Part shown: piece after piece, positions 20,519 through 31,818 of the stretch
How the letters are laid out: each line of letters opens with the position of its first letter
Position numbering within the stretch: position 1 is the stretch's first letter
Source of the DNA: Cricetomys ansorgei
Taxonomy: Eukaryota > Chordata > Mammalia > Rodentia > Nesomyidae
Length of the DNA stretch: 64,000 bases
Assembly: GCA_026225945.1 (NCBI GenBank)
Contig: JAMJFZ010000818.1
Coordinates: 1,610,501-1,674,500 of the forward strand
Reading direction: 5' to 3'
Program-made: the position numbers and the translations under genes
The notes under the pieces: model-generated
What the model saw: the letters and a program-made list of their open reading frames with translations, nothing else
Told to the model about the DNA's origin: nothing
Databases searched by the model: none

Positions 20519-22510
20519 GTGGGTGCCAAGGGGACAAAGAAGGGCCTTGGCATGGGGGCTTCAGAGCTCCACGAGGGCCTCGCGAAACTGTAACTGTCAG
20601 CCGACTCTGAGTGCTGTTCTATAGGAAGGTCTCGTGAGCCACTTTAGCTGATTCTGTGGCTCTGTGGGAAGGGCAGTGTTTCTGTATGGTCAGTGACGTC
20701 AGCAGCACACAGGTAGATGGGGGAAGTCAGAAGTAATTTTCGGTCCCTCTTGGGACCCTGGTGCCCCTTCCCAGGAGAAGTCGCTTTTCACAGCAGAGAA
20801 GGGATTCTGGAAGGTTCTGGAAAGTTCCTACACCTGGATGAACACCAGCATTCTGCAAGTAGACTGGCGCAAACATTGTGGTTCTGAGTCCTGCCTCCCT
20901 GGAGCATCCTGATGGGAATTTTAAGAGGCCCCCTCCCCAAGCCTTCCCTCCGAGATAGCACCTGCAGCCCACCTGGTGGACAGCCTTCGCCCTCACTAAC
21001 ACATTCCAGGGCTGGGAGCTGAGGCTGGCTGCCGCCGTGACCAAGTTATCTGGAAGCAGCAGAAGAAAATGCCAAAACGATGTCTTTAGGACGTTCTGGG
21101 AATCGAGGTGGCTAAGAGGCCAGCACACGGGAAGACCCAGCATGCAGGCTCCACAGAGGCCTGTGCACAGAGGGAGCCCGGAGCCTCTAGGGTTCAGTTC
21201 GCAGAGCCGGCCGGCTGCTCTCTAAGTCTGCACCCCTGCCAACCCGAGGAAGGCCGACTGCAGGCAGGCAGCACAGCGCCAGCCTCCCAGGGAAGGAGGC
21301 GGAGAGCAGCAGCTGCTCCTGTCCCTCGTCGGGGACCCACACCCAAGGCTGGACAGGGTGTGTGTGGGGGGGAGTGGGAGGCGCTGCTGGTGTGCGCATT
21401 TGCTGGGCTTGTGCTGGGACCTGATGCAGGACCCCGCGGGCACAGGTGCAGCTAGGGCGCAGTCGCTTTGAGCGTGGCCCCGTGGATCATGATCTCACTT
21501 GGGAAGCTGAGGCAGGGCATCTTGAGGTCAAAGCCAGCCTGGGCTAGAGTTAAGACTCGTGACAAACCAACCCTGCGGCTTCCCCCTGGGCTCTTCAGAA
21601 GCTAGCTCCCCACCTGTGTCCCTTCTGGCGCCCCCAGTGTGCGCTTTCCCAGCACGTAGCTGCATTCATCATGGAGTTGGAGATCTTTCTCAGAGGACAG
21701 CTCAAACTCTTAACAGTTGGGGCTACTCAGTGCGCAGTGTCCCCATAGGACGGGTGCAGGGGCCAGTGGGAAGCCTAGTGGCAAGGCTTACCTCATCCTT
21801 GGGGAACACCATCTCTGGATATGCTGAGGGAGAGCCTGGCAATGGCACCCCAACATCACAGGAGACACAAGCCATCTGCTTATTAGGGCCTCTGTCCCTG
21901 CCCCCGACCTGACTCCTTACATGTGCCCCCACCCATGCTAAGTGCAAAGTAACTGGAGAGAGGGTGCTCTTGGGAGGGACAAGGCTTTGTCTCATAGGCC
22001 GATGTCCTTGTGACCTGAATGTCCAGTCCTTAGCTGGCCAGGACTGACAGTCCACAGCAACTGCTTGAGGCACACATGGCCTCTTACCCCACGGAGGTTA
22101 TGGTGACCACGCTGCTGGGCTATTTAATGGCGGCCGTCTAAGGAAGCCTGCCGTGTGACAGCCCTAGTAGCTTACACAGTGCCCTGTGGAAGAGGCTGAT
22201 CCAGGTGGAGTCAGGAAAGTGAAGCATCCTGGAGTTGCACTGAGGAAAACTGGCTCGTCATTCGCGTGGAACTTGCATAGCCCATGCAGCTTCCATCCAG
22301 GACTCGATCCTCCCTCACCACGGTGACCACCTCAGCAAGAGCAGGAAGACCAGAGCCAGAGGAGACAGATGCCAGTGGTTCCTCACTTAGCTCATCAGCA
22401 GACAGAGGCTCAGCCTGTGGCGGCGGCAGAGGAAGGCGGGTGGGGAGACCTGGCTCGGGCAGGTGCCAGGCAGTGGGGGGTGCCTTCTGACTCCACTCCC
22501 TCCATTCCAG
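20519..22510 (+). other. Tesc: Tesc intron 7
   Basis: This is mostly unique sequence with one B1-like fragment (21477-21562). No exon and no strong motif were seen. Confidence 0.85.
21477..21562 (+). repeat. B1-like SINE remnant
   Basis: ACTTGGGAAGCTGAGGCAGG, GCATCTTGAGGTCAAAGCCA and GCCTGGGCTAGAGTTAAGAC are a diverged B1. Confidence 0.7.
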
Positions 22511-22588
22511 ATCTGGCAAGGGATCGACATTGAGACCAAGATGCACATCCGCTTCCTCAACATGGAGACCATTGCCCTCTGCCACTGA
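22511..22588 (+). CDS. Tesc: Tesc coding exon 8 (C terminus and stop)
   Basis: This exon encodes [20 protein letters not shown] and IALCH, followed by TGA at 22586-22588. The end at residue 214 matches the family's full length. The acceptor is ATTCCAG/ATC. The IALCH ending is what I recall for rodent orthologs; human has MALCH. Confidence 0.97.
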   Translation: MWQGIDIETKMHIRFLNMETIALCH

Positions 22589-22760
22589 CCGTGCGAGGGG
22601 AGGGGTGGTGGGAATCTGGGAGCGGCTGCGGCCCACTGTTCAGCCCTTGGCGTAAGCTGCTGTGACAGCCAGTGCCCCTTCACCCATCCTTCTGTGGGGT
22701 GTGGCATACGGGACTTTGCTGTTTTTATCTCTGATCACAATAAAGGTTTCCTAATGAGCC
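22589..22760 (+). other. Tesc: Tesc 3'UTR
   Basis: A short, GC-rich 3'UTR of about 170 bases runs from the TGA to a poly(A) signal. The exact cleavage point is inferred as 15-20 bases beyond the AATAAA. Confidence 0.8.
22739..22744 (+). terminator. Tesc poly(A) signal AATAAA
   Basis: A canonical AATAAA lies 150 bases after the Tesc stop codon, followed by the TC/GT-containing stretch GGTTTCCTAATGAGCC. It is the only hexamer near the gene end and marks the plus-strand transcript end. Confidence 0.88.
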
Positions 22761-23604
22761 TGGCCTCCCCATCTGTCCCTCATGTCCCTTATGGGAACCT
22801 GGTCCTCGGTGACGTAAGACATTCTGAGGAGCAGGCAGATTGTGGGGAAGGCCCTGCGTCCTGTCTGCTGGTCAGACTTCCTCCTGTACTGTTTCCCCCT
22901 TGGAGGACCAGGCATCCACCCGTGGCCTCCCCGGGGAAGCCAGGAAGAGGCTGTTGGGCAGGCTTCCAGCGCTCTCAGTAGCTCACGGCCAGCCGGCTGC
23001 TGATGCCAGCCCCTGATGGCGGACACCTGCAGTTGGGGCTGCCTCGGCTCCTCCTGACAGCATGGACCCGGCAGCGAGTGCAAGACACCCCAGTTCCCAG
23101 CACAGGCAGCAGTGGAGTCCAGAGATGCCTACTGCAGGTAAGCCCCTGGGACAGCTCTGCTTGTCACCTCTCACTTCAGGATGGGTGGGGGTGGGGGCGG
23201 GGCCGGTGGAGCTAAAGCTTGGGCCACCTGAGACTGCCACCCTGGCTGCTGTCCCCTCACAGAGTGGGCTTGCTGGTGTCTGCTCTCCAGGCCCGCCTCA
23301 TGTTGCTATCCCGATGCTGACCCCCCCCCCCCATTAACACTGGGAGGTGCCTTTCTAGACTCCAGAAATTCCTCTGGGTAAATGGCCACTGCTGCCACTG
23401 GCGTGCCTCCTTAGGTTTCTTGTTCAGTCTCAACACTGAGCATGCTTGATCTCATTTGTGTACTCTCAGGCCTAAAGGCCACACAGGGCAGCCGTGGTAT
23501 ATCTTCTCCCCGAACCCCTGCCAAGGTCAATCTGACCAGCCTCTTCGCAGCTTCCTTCCAGGTCCTCGTGCATGTGTAACTGGGGGAGGCTATATGGTTT
23601 TTCC

Positions 23605-23790
23605 TTTACGTTTTATTATTACTGTGATCTGTGTGCGCGAGCATGGGAGTGCATGTTGGCTAGAAGAGGTCGGCCAGATCCTTTGGCTCTGGGGTTAGAG
23701 GTGCTAGAGGGCACCTGGCTTGTTATGTGGGTACCAAACGCGTGGCTGACAGAGAGCGCTCTTAACCACGGAGCCATGTCTCCAGCCTCC
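23605..23790 (-). repeat. B2/B3-type SINE (reversed)
   Basis: GGGAGTGCATGTTGGCTAGA, AAGAGGTCGGCCAGATCC, GTGGGTACCAAACGCGTG and AGCGCTCTTAACCACGGAGC, then CATGTCTCCAGCC, match a reversed B2/B3. Confidence 0.75.
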
Positions 23791-23849
23791 GGATGTGAGT
23801 ACGTTTTAAGTTACTATCACTACCGTGTGAGTGACGGGTGAGCACAGGA

Positions 23850-24100
23850 GTGCACGTGTTTGGTGTGTGTGTGTGAGTGAGTGAGTTTCCATGCAGAAGT
23901 GTGGGTGCACCAAACAAAAGAGGGGGCACCAGACCCTGGAGTGGGGCTCCAGGCAGTTGTGAGCTGCCTGATGTGGGCACTGGGAACTGAACTGTCTTTT
24001 CAGCCTTGAGTTCAGCTTCGGGTCCTGGCGAGTGAATTCAGGCCCTTCCGGCTCCTGCAGCGAATGCCTTTTCCTCCTGAGCCACCCCGCTGGCCTGGCA
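23850..24100 (-). repeat. B2/B3-type SINE (reversed), degraded
   Basis: It shows GTGTGTGTGTGAGTGAGTGA, AGTGGGGCTCCAGGCAGTTG, GTGAGCTGCCTGATGTGGGC and a terminal CTGAGCCACCCCGCTGGCC. Internal order suggests two overlapping fragments. Confidence 0.6.
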
Positions 24101-25059
24101 CGTGCGTTTTAGTTCCGTTTGGTAAAATGGTGGTGTCTGCTGTTACCAGTACAACTATCCTGGCACCGCCCAGGGGACAGTGACTCAGGCCTGAATGAAC
24201 AACGCTGTTGCCAGATTGGGGCGGATTGTACTGGTCTCAGAGGAGACCCGGATAGCGGGCTGGGTCTCCATGGTGATGTGCCAGATTCGGTGGGTTCCTC
24301 TGTAGGTCCCTTCATGCTGCTGTCCCCAAGCGGGCTGTCTGAGGTGGATGTAAATGCTGATCAGTCTCTCATCACCAGGTGATTTTCTATTTAACGTGTA
24401 TGGGGGGGGGAGTAACTTGACGTCACTTAAGGGAGTCCTGGGTTAGCAGTGAGGATGAGGTTCAAATCAGTATTTCAGATTTAAAAGCCAAACAAGCTGT
24501 GTGAGCACTTACAGAGGTTGCAGACTCTGCTTGGGGGCGTTAGGATCACAGTGTGTGCGCGAGTGGGATGTGGCTGGTTTGGTTACTGTCGTACCCCAGA
24601 GGTAAGTGAGGCGCTGAGGGGTCTGCGAAGGACGCTGGTGCCCATGGCCACCCATCAGCACCCGCTCATCTCTGGATTGGTGAGGGCAGAGTCCGGAGGC
24701 ACTGCCAGGCTGTTTCTGGGTGCAGGTCTGTTTGGCAAACGCCTGGCGAAACAGGCAGGGGCAGATGTAGGGGCTCCCACATCTCTGCTCGAAGCCAAGC
24801 AAACTGTCAGTTTCAGGGAGAACCCCAGCAAAACCCCCTCCCTCAACTCAGGGGCTCCCTGGCCTCTAGCAGCCAGCAGGTCAGCACGGGGACATCACGT
24901 ACAATGGGGCGGCCCTCCAGCCACGCTCGGTGCGCGGGCTGCAGGCTCAGTGGGCAGCCGTCACCTTGGATTCTCATGGGCCTGGGTTCCCTGAGACTCT
25001 CCCAATTCATCTCAGTTGTGTCTTTCTCCACAAAGGCAGTTCATGAATGTAAAATGTTT

Positions 25060-25290
25060 TCATAAATAATGGATCGCCTTCCCTCAGCCCGCACCCGGAG
25101 TTCTAGTTGGGTAGATGCCGCTGCGATGGGCAGGCATCAAGCGCGCTCGCCTGTGCTGCCAGCTGAGGGCCTGCTAATGTCTTTGAAGCTCTGGCCGCGG
25201 CTAATCCAAACAGCTAATTAAAATGAGATTGACTCACTGGGAGCACAGTCCTCCAGGCGCAGAAGCGAGCTCATCTGTTCACACTTGCTA
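25060..25290. promoter_or_regulatory. Repeat-poor, homeodomain-motif-rich block (possible conserved element)
   Basis: GGCTAATCC (bicoid/OTX-type core) is followed within 20 bases by CAGCTAATTAAAATGAG (TAATTA core). No SINE is present. Conservation is not testable here. Confidence 0.3.
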
Positions 25291-25367
25291 GGACCAGGCT
25301 GGGCCAGGCCCCACGCCCACTGCACAACTCACCTGCAGTACAACTGCTTCAGTCCCAGCATGCTTTG

Positions 25368-25400
25368 CGGCAGGCAGGCAGGCAGGCAGGCTGGCAGGCT
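25368..25400. repeat. (GGCA)n microsatellite
   Basis: Five perfect GGCA units are followed by two imperfect ones. Confidence 0.9.
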
Positions 25401-25859
25401 ACGGATTGTGAACTGGTGCAAACCTGCTCCCAGGGAGTGCAGAAATAATTCCTTATTACCCCTGGGGCTTCTGGCCTTGGAGCAACCAAGGCCGAGGGCC
25501 ACTGCCTGGACACAGTCCTGTTTTGTGGGCTGTGTGGTGGGCACAGCGGGGAAGCAGCAGGTGGCTTGTGCCGTCCTGCCCCAGTGCAGCCCGACCTCCG
25601 TCCCTGTGTGGGGACACAGATGTCTGGATCAGCACCATGAGCAGGGACACCTGAGTGCATGCAGTCCATCAACACAGGTCAGTGAGCTTTAACCAGGTGG
25701 AACCTGAAGTCGGAGGTCTGGGAATGCTGAGGAGCCGGGCAGTGGGGGGTAGGGGGGAGTGGGTGGAGCTGGACCTCAGCAGCTGGGTGGGGCCTGGTGC
25801 GCTCTGTGTTCCACAGCAAACAAGTTGAAATGGGATCTAGCCCTGTTACCAATTTTTGT

Positions 25860-25955
25860 TTCTAGAGATGGAGCCTCAAACTTAAAATCCTCCCGTCTTA
25901 GCCTTCTGAGTGTTGGGGTAAAAAATTGGCTTTTGCTTTTTTTTTTTTTTTTAAA
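25860..25955 (-). repeat. Reversed SINE remnant next to poly-T
   Basis: GAGATGGAGCCTCAAACTTA and AAAATCCTCCCGTCTTAGCC resemble a degraded reversed B1. A run of 16 T follows at about 25937-25952. Confidence 0.45.
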
Positions 25956-27277
25956 GTTTGGGGTGGTTTGAGGCAAATGTTAGTCTGGTAGGTAGGCTTC
26001 CTAGAGGGCTGTGTGGTGAGCCTCACAGGAATGCCTGACAGCACCTGCGGCCTTGCGGCAGGCACGTCATTTATGGGCAGGGACAGTGCAGGACCAGGGC
26101 AGCCGCCTGACCCCTGGGGAACCAAGTTCTCCAAGATTTGAACAAAGCCCTCTGTTGGCTCTGGCTCACGCTGCTATGTTCTGTGCTGACAGGAGAGGGC
26201 AGCCCGTCAGGACTGACCCTGGGCCCTGTCTGCACCTGCCCGCAGTGGACCCAGGTAGGTAGGTGGTCAGGCAGAGATGCCAGTCACCTTGAAGGTTTGG
26301 CAAACACCCGCCTTAAAGGCCGTCCTTGCGCCATGACCTTGAGGAAGCCAGGCCGGAGCCAGGACACGCCTCCTGGCATCAGCGCCACCTTTGTCTCCGC
26401 CACAGGATGGGTAAGTTCCAACGGGGCTTGGTGCAGGAACACGGGCACGGGAGGGATCAGAACTCTGGCTAGTGCAGGGTGGCAACACAGCGACGCCAAG
26501 CCAGCAAGGGACAGGCCTGGCTGGTCTTCACAGGGAAGTGGTGGCGGGGAGGGAGGCTGTGAGGGCATTTGTCCTGGGAAGGCCGCTGCAGCTCAGCTGG
26601 GGTGGGCTGGAGCCCTGCTCCCTTCCAGGATAAAGTTCCTTAGAGTAGAGCAGTGAGCAACATCAGAGGCTGAGCGCAGGCTGGTGCCCAGGGGGGACTC
26701 TGCCACCACACGGGGGCAGCGCTGGCCAAGTCGCCACAGGCCTGCCGCAGTAGCCAGGTAACCATCTGGCCTGGCCGTGTGGCCACAATGCCACAGCCTG
26801 TGCCATCTGCTGCTTCAAGCAAGAGCTAGGGGGAGCGGTGCCACTGTGTGGGGCAGTTACCACCTGAAAGCCCCTTAGGAAGGCTGTTCTCAACTCCAAG
26901 CAAATGGCTTGTGGTGCTGCCATGTGCCATTTAACAAGTAGATTGGGGCATACCCCGGGAGGGGCTGTGAGCTAAAAGCAGGGAGGGTCCAAGCACTTCA
27001 CCCTGGGGTTGCCAGCTTTCCCATCAGGAAGAAGGGTAACCCACTGCTGGTGAAGGTGGGTAATTCTGTTATTCAGCCGCAAGTCCATCTTTCCGTGGGA
27101 ACTGCTGCCTGAGCTGCAGCAGAAGCAAGGCTGCTTGGGGCCTACATGGACAGACAGCCCCAGTCCTTCGAGACCAGCCAGATGACATGTTCCCTTAAAA
27201 CCTGCTGTGGGTAATAAACCAGAGGCGCACGGTGGAGGGAGACTTCTGGAACATCCAGTGAGCAGCAAACAAGACCA

Positions 27278-28788
27278 CAAAGTAAGTCCAGAACTTTAAT
27301 TCTAGAGCAGACATGGCCGTGGAAGGCAAGAGAGAAGCTGCAGATGCGCGGCCACCCCTGACTCACAGGGGTGTGTCCTAGTGTCTTCTAGCTTTAAAGG
27401 CAGCACAGGGGGCTAACAGAGACCCCTTCTCCCCCCAACCCCATGGCAGGTGCAGGGCAGCAACTATTGGGGCAAGATCTTGGGGTAGCTCTGTGTGTGT
27501 GTGGTGTGTCTCCCAGGAGGCTGAGCTGACGGCGGAGAACACCTACAGAGCTGCCTTGGGCCATGTCCTCACGGGGCAGGGATGGGGTCTGCCTGAACTA
27601 CCGTAGCTGCTGGCAGTGCTGACACAAGACTGCCCTCACTCTGCATCTGCTCTTACAGCTCTTGACGGCCTCTCACGGCCGCAGAGACTAGAAGGGAGCC
27701 AACCTGCCAAGACCAAGCCAGCAGGGGGCGCCAGCCCAAGGGGGAGGTAAGTGCCTGCCTGCAATTTGAAGTGTGGTTCAAGTCCTTCCCCAACTAGACA
27801 GTCTGAGAAACCTTCATGCCACAAAGCCACGTGTTGGTTGGAGGTGTGACAGAGCACGCGTCTGGCATGTACAGGGGCTCCAGGCTCCACCCCTAACTGG
27901 GGAACAAGCCTATGTGGAACGAGTCATTCCAGAGCACGAGGGCTGCTTTCAGGCACCAGTCGTCCTCTGCCTTGTCTGAGTTGTGGCTCAGAGGGGAGCC
28001 AGCCCCTCCCCTCCGAAGGTGCACACACCCCTGTAGCACCTTTCACCTTGGTTTCCAGAGCATGGGGCCCTCTGCCGTCTCAATGTGGAGTTTCCTGGCC
28101 CACCTGTTCACCATGCTGCTCTGTGAGCTGGTATTCGCTGCCTCCGAGACCTGTGGCCTCTGTATAGGCATATTTGGTGCCTGGTCCATGGGGATCATGA
28201 AGTGCTCTGAGAGTCTGCCCACAATGTCTTCACTGACTGTGGATCTGCCCTGGACAGCTGGAGGCAGAGTGGGTGAGCTGCCGGAGGAGATGCCACCACC
28301 GGTCCCTGAGCCCCCATCCGTCCCCAGGGAAGGGTGTCTGTCTAGTACCTGTGCTGGAAAGGAGACAAACAGCAAGCAGAGCGGAACCGTCCTCACACAG
28401 GTAATGCTTCTAGGGTTATGAACTAGAGGACTGGGGCAGGGGCAGGCCGCTTCGGGTTCCATCCTCGACACCATGCACAGATGAGCAAGGGCTCAGCTGA
28501 GTCTGCGGAGCTGCACGGAAGCCCTGTGTCCCAGCTATGGATTGGGGGTCACTCCTGCCATCGAGGCTGAAGGTTAACTGAGTCGTCTGTGTGTTACCAC
28601 AGCCCTAGCTGGGAGGAGGGAAGCAGCGACAGACACAGCTCTGTACAGGTGGCGCCAGAGGCTGAGTAGTAACAGGCTCACCTGGGGGGCAGGGCACACA
28701 CCCCAAACTTCACCACGTGCTGGACAGCTTCCCTACAGATCTAGTGTTTGTAAAACCGGCCCTTCCCACTTCTGCACAAGGTGACGCC
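27278..28788 (-). other. Fbxw8: Fbxw8 3'UTR
   Basis: About 1.5 kb follows the stop on the minus strand up to the ATTAAA signal. The sequence is GC-balanced and repeat-free as far as I can see. It contains a 143-codon open frame on the same strand (28474-28043) with splice-site-like borders. UTR extent is inferred, since no transcript data are available here. Confidence 0.65.
27295..27300 (-). terminator. Fbxw8 poly(A) signal ATTAAA
   Basis: Read on the minus strand, ATTAAA is followed within 10-30 bases by a GT-rich stretch (TTTGTGGTCTTGTTTG), the usual layout of a cleavage site. It is the commonest variant hexamer. No minus-strand AATAAA occurs between it and the stop codon. Confidence 0.6.
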
Positions 28789-28933
28789 CTAAGCACTGTC
28801 ATAGGGGAAAGTCAGTGCTAAGTCATAGCTGTACCCAGCCATGGTGTCACACAGCGGGCGGCAGACAGGAAGAGGGCTCTGAAAGGCCAGTTGGTCCACT
28901 GCAAACTCATAGGCATGGATCAGGCCACGATGT
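28789..28933 (-). CDS. Fbxw8: Fbxw8 last coding exon and stop
   Basis: This exon completes the split arginine and encodes HRGLIHAYEF, AVDQLAFQSP, LPVCRPLCDT, MAGYSYDLAL and TFPYDSA, then TAG at 28791-28789. The human protein as I recall it ends LALAFPYNHV, so the length is conserved while the last residues differ. The acceptor is TTCCTCTAG, with a GCTGAC branch-point-like sequence upstream. Confidence 0.96.
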
Positions 28934-29256
28934 CTAGAGGAAGCAGAGATAAGCATCAGTCAGCAAGGTTGCTGTGGCAAATGACACATATGATCTAGGC
29001 TAGCCCTCAGCATGTCAGACATGCAGAGCGAGGAGGACTGAGGCGAGTGGGGAGGCCCAGAAGACAATGGTGTAAGCAACCGCATCTGATGGGGCCTCAG
29101 CACAGACAGCTTGCCTCGCTGTCAAGCGGACATTGTGGCCCTATATGCCAGGAGCAGCTGTGGAACTCTAGACTGGGGATGGGGCAGGAGGCTTCTCATG
29201 AAACACACCAAGCCATTTCTCAGGATGTGCTCAAACTCAGCCCAACCCCCACTGAC
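28934..29256 (-). other. Fbxw8: Fbxw8 last intron
   Basis: This 323-base intron separates the last two coding exons. It is unique sequence with no visible repeat. Confidence 0.88.
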
Positions 29257-29367
29257 CTCCTGTGGGAGGCAAAGTTGTCCAGGTCCGAGTTCCGCAGCAC
29301 CTTCTCGTAGGGCACATTGGCAGTGATCAGGCTGTGGCTATTGAAGGAGACGTGGCGCACAGGGTGC
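29257..29367 (-). CDS. Fbxw8: Fbxw8 coding exon, second from the 3' end
   Basis: This exon completes an arginine codon and encodes HPVRHVSFNS, HSLITANVPY, EKVLRNSDLD and NFASHR (about residues 514-551), ending inside another arginine codon. The acceptor is GCTCCAG and the donor is GGAG/GTCAGT. The intron that follows it on the minus strand is only 323 bases. Confidence 0.97.
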
Positions 29368-30844
29368 CTGGAGCAGGGGGGAGGAGCATGGTAAGGCCGA
29401 GGTGCATTCTGCCCCAGCTGTGCACCGTGGAACCCTCTCAGTATACTTTCCACTATGGAGAAGGGATTGGGGCCCAGTCTCAGCTCCCGAAGCAGCCGTG
29501 GGCACAGCCTTTCTCTGGCACCATCTGCAAACCTCTGCGCTCTTCACACATGCTAAGTGCTTCAACAAGTCGATGCAACTTGAGACAGACCTGTGACGCA
29601 GCATAGAGATCCAGCAAGCCCCGTGAGTGATCCTTACCCTCAGACCTGAAATCATGGCTCCAACTGACAAGTCCTGTACCTGCCGAGGCCGTATGTGAGT
29701 CAGCGGAAACGGAGTACAGTCCTGCAGGTGAGCGTTTGCCCTCACAGGCTTCAAACCGGCTGAAAGGTAAGCACCTCACCCCACTGCGGAGGAGGTGCAT
29801 GCCACCCGCCACCCAGCGGGGCTGACAGCTGTGGCAGGAACAGGCCTTGCTAGAGGATAACAGGAAAGTGCATGAAGCAGAGGACTCAGAGAGAGGGCAG
29901 GCTGTGGATGGATGGTTGGTGCTCAGGAGAGGACCGAGGCTCAGCCTGGACTGGTTCCAGCACACGCTCAGGAAGAGGTTGTCCTGGGTGGTGTGTGTGG
30001 AGAAGGAGCGCTTTAGGGCTTTCTTGAAATTTGGGCAAATGCGGCTAGGATTCCAGGGTGGGAGCTTGAGTTGCCTTTTGGCGCCACCTGGTGGCACCAT
30101 GGTGCATCACCAGGGAAATTAGGGAAGGGTAGAGGCAGTGTGGTATCAATGAGGTTCTGGTCTGATAAAAGCTGTTGGCCAAAGTGTTCACCACCCTGCA
30201 GGCCAAGAAAGAAACCGATTGAACTTTGCTTCTTTTCAGGATGTTTGCAAAGCCAACGACTCTGCACTTAGGATATCTCCACAGCACCAAAGCTCTGCTG
30301 GAGGACTCCAGGGCAGGCTCTCCACTGATGACACATGACTCAGGTGGGGGCTCAGGCTGCCTCCAAATTCAAAACTGAGGCAGGCTCACATGAACAGTTT
30401 TACCACTGGGCACCATAGGCACCACCACAGACCCTGGCCTGTGCTCAGGACAGAACCCTCCTCCAAGGCTCAGTGAGCTCCCTGAGCTGATGCCCTCTCC
30501 TTTGCACCCTATGTGACCCTTGCCATAGAGAGGAAGGCACAGCTGGACAGAGTCTGGAGCCCAGCGGACCTGTGAAGCCATCCACCTGCACAGTGGAAAT
30601 CGGGCTCGCCAAGCCAGCTTCCTCCTGGTAATTAAAATGAGGAAATCCACAGTAACCACACAGCAGTTGGGAAGAGTGCACGCCATCTTAGGACTCTAGG
30701 ATGCTGACGAGGACTGCGTGCCACCCGCGCAGTATTAGTGGGAAGAGAGGGAGTGCAGCCTCGGGTTGTGTCTTTCCAAGCCTAGGTCTCCTCCTGAAAA
30801 GTTACTTTCAGGAAGGCAGCCCGAGTCGGCACACCCCAGCTTAC
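29368..30844 (-). other. Fbxw8: Fbxw8 penultimate intron
   Basis: This 1.48-kb intron is mainly unique sequence. A 206-codon minus-strand open frame crosses it (30100-29480), but it has no recognisable homology and I treat it as chance. Confidence 0.85.
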
Positions 30845-31018
30845 CTGGAGTGCACCTCCCACAGCTTCTGATTCATGCGGTAATCCCACACAGACACCAG
30901 CCCTTCCTCGCCTCCGCTGACAATCTTCCAGTCATCCATCTGGACTGCAGACACCCCCAGCTGATGGGCAGACAGTGACAGGGCGATTTTATCGCTGCGG
31001 AGGTCATGGAGCCTCACC
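30845..31018 (-). CDS. Fbxw8: Fbxw8 coding exon, third from the 3' end
   Basis: This exon encodes VRLHDLRSDK, IALSLSAHQL, GVSAVQMDDW, KIVSGGEEGL, VSVWDYRMNQ and KLWEVHS, with split codons on both sides (about residues 456-514). It holds the clearest complete WD repeat of the window, from the SAHQL 'GH-like' start through SVWDYR. The acceptor is GTCTTCCAG and the donor is TCCAG/GTAAGC. Confidence 0.97.
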
Positions 31019-31818
31019 CTGGAAGACACAAGAAGAGCACCAGGAGGAGAGGTCAGTGAGGAAGCCCGGCAATCCCAGCACTGCGTGAGCTGTGCAATCC
31101 CTCTCTCCACTCTCCCACGGGGGCTGAACATCTGCAATGGGGTAGAAGCTTCGTCTTGTGATCAGAAACAAATCTGGGCAAATGGAAGCCAGTGCTGCTT
31201 AACTCCATCTGGACAGGCGCACACCTACTTCCAGGGGCCTGCCTCACGCACCAGGCTTGACGGCACCATGGAAACCTGCCTTTTGCTTTTTTATTTTTTA
31301 GGGAAAGAACTCAGAGTGAGCAGCTCCTGTAAGTGGTGGTCACATCACAGGTCCAAGCTGATGTGTGCAGAGACCTAGGGTGGGTATTGCAATGCTATGC
31401 CAGAAAAGCTGGATTTCAGGGCAAATTTTATTTACTAAATGTTTGGTAAACTTGCCTCGGGGGACCAATGCTACGGGGGCCTAACTTTGTTTTTACAGAC
31501 AGGATGTTTCATGGATTTCATAATTCAGTTTCCTTGGTTTCTATAATCTCTCCAGGTTCCTTTAATCTTCAAAACTGAAAATTTAGATGAGACTTTCTAG
31601 GAAAGGACGAGAAACAACAGTTAGACCCCAAAAAAGAGCAACAGGCCAGGGGTGTAGGGAGCAGCTGCCTACAAGGTTCTGACATCAGGCAGACAACTTA
31701 GAGCCTCCGCAGCAACGGGACCACAGGAAGCCCACTGGAGCTAGCACACAGCAATGAAAATATATTTACGGGAAACAATTTATCACTATTAATATGCCAA
31801 ATCAACAGCTACATTTTG

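Larger units (their letters stand above)
1..22760 (+). other. Tesc: Tesc (tescalcin / CHP3) gene, 3' part
   Basis: Seven coding exons on the plus strand join without a frame break and encode residues 20-214 of a protein matching vertebrate tescalcin. In that family the protein is a small, N-myristoylated EF-hand calcium sensor of the calcineurin-B-homologous (CHP) group. It binds the cytosolic tail of the Na+/H+ exchanger NHE1 and also inhibits calcineurin. Only one canonical EF-hand loop is visible ([12 protein letters not shown], residues 123-134, exon 5); the other helix-loop-helix units look degenerate, as is usual for tescalcin. Exon 1, with the start codon and myristoylation site, lies upstream of the window, so the left edge is inside intron 1. 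All introns are GT-AG, with phases 2,2,1,0,0,0 after exons 2-7 respectively. The end is set by AATAAA at 22739-22744. Fbxw8 converges from the right. Identity is very secure; the family role is from established knowledge. Confidence 0.96.
22761..27277. other. Intergenic region between Tesc and Fbxw8 ends
   Basis: This 4.5-kb spacer lies between two convergent 3' ends. It holds two reversed B2/B3-type SINEs (23605-24100), a repeat-poor homeodomain-motif-rich block (25060-25290), a (GGCA)n run (25368-25400), a reversed SINE remnant and poly-T (25860-25955). From 26000 to 27277 I see only unremarkable sequence. No open frame has recognisable homology. Confidence 0.75.

Noticed and set aside
27211..27216. 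AATAAA on the plus strand as a gene end
   Set aside because: No plus-strand exon or transcript evidence precedes it within the intergenic region, and Tesc already ends at 22760.
29480..30100. 206-codon minus-strand open frame between Fbxw8 exons
   Set aside because: It lies entirely within an intron, with no match to Fbxw8 or another family that I know.
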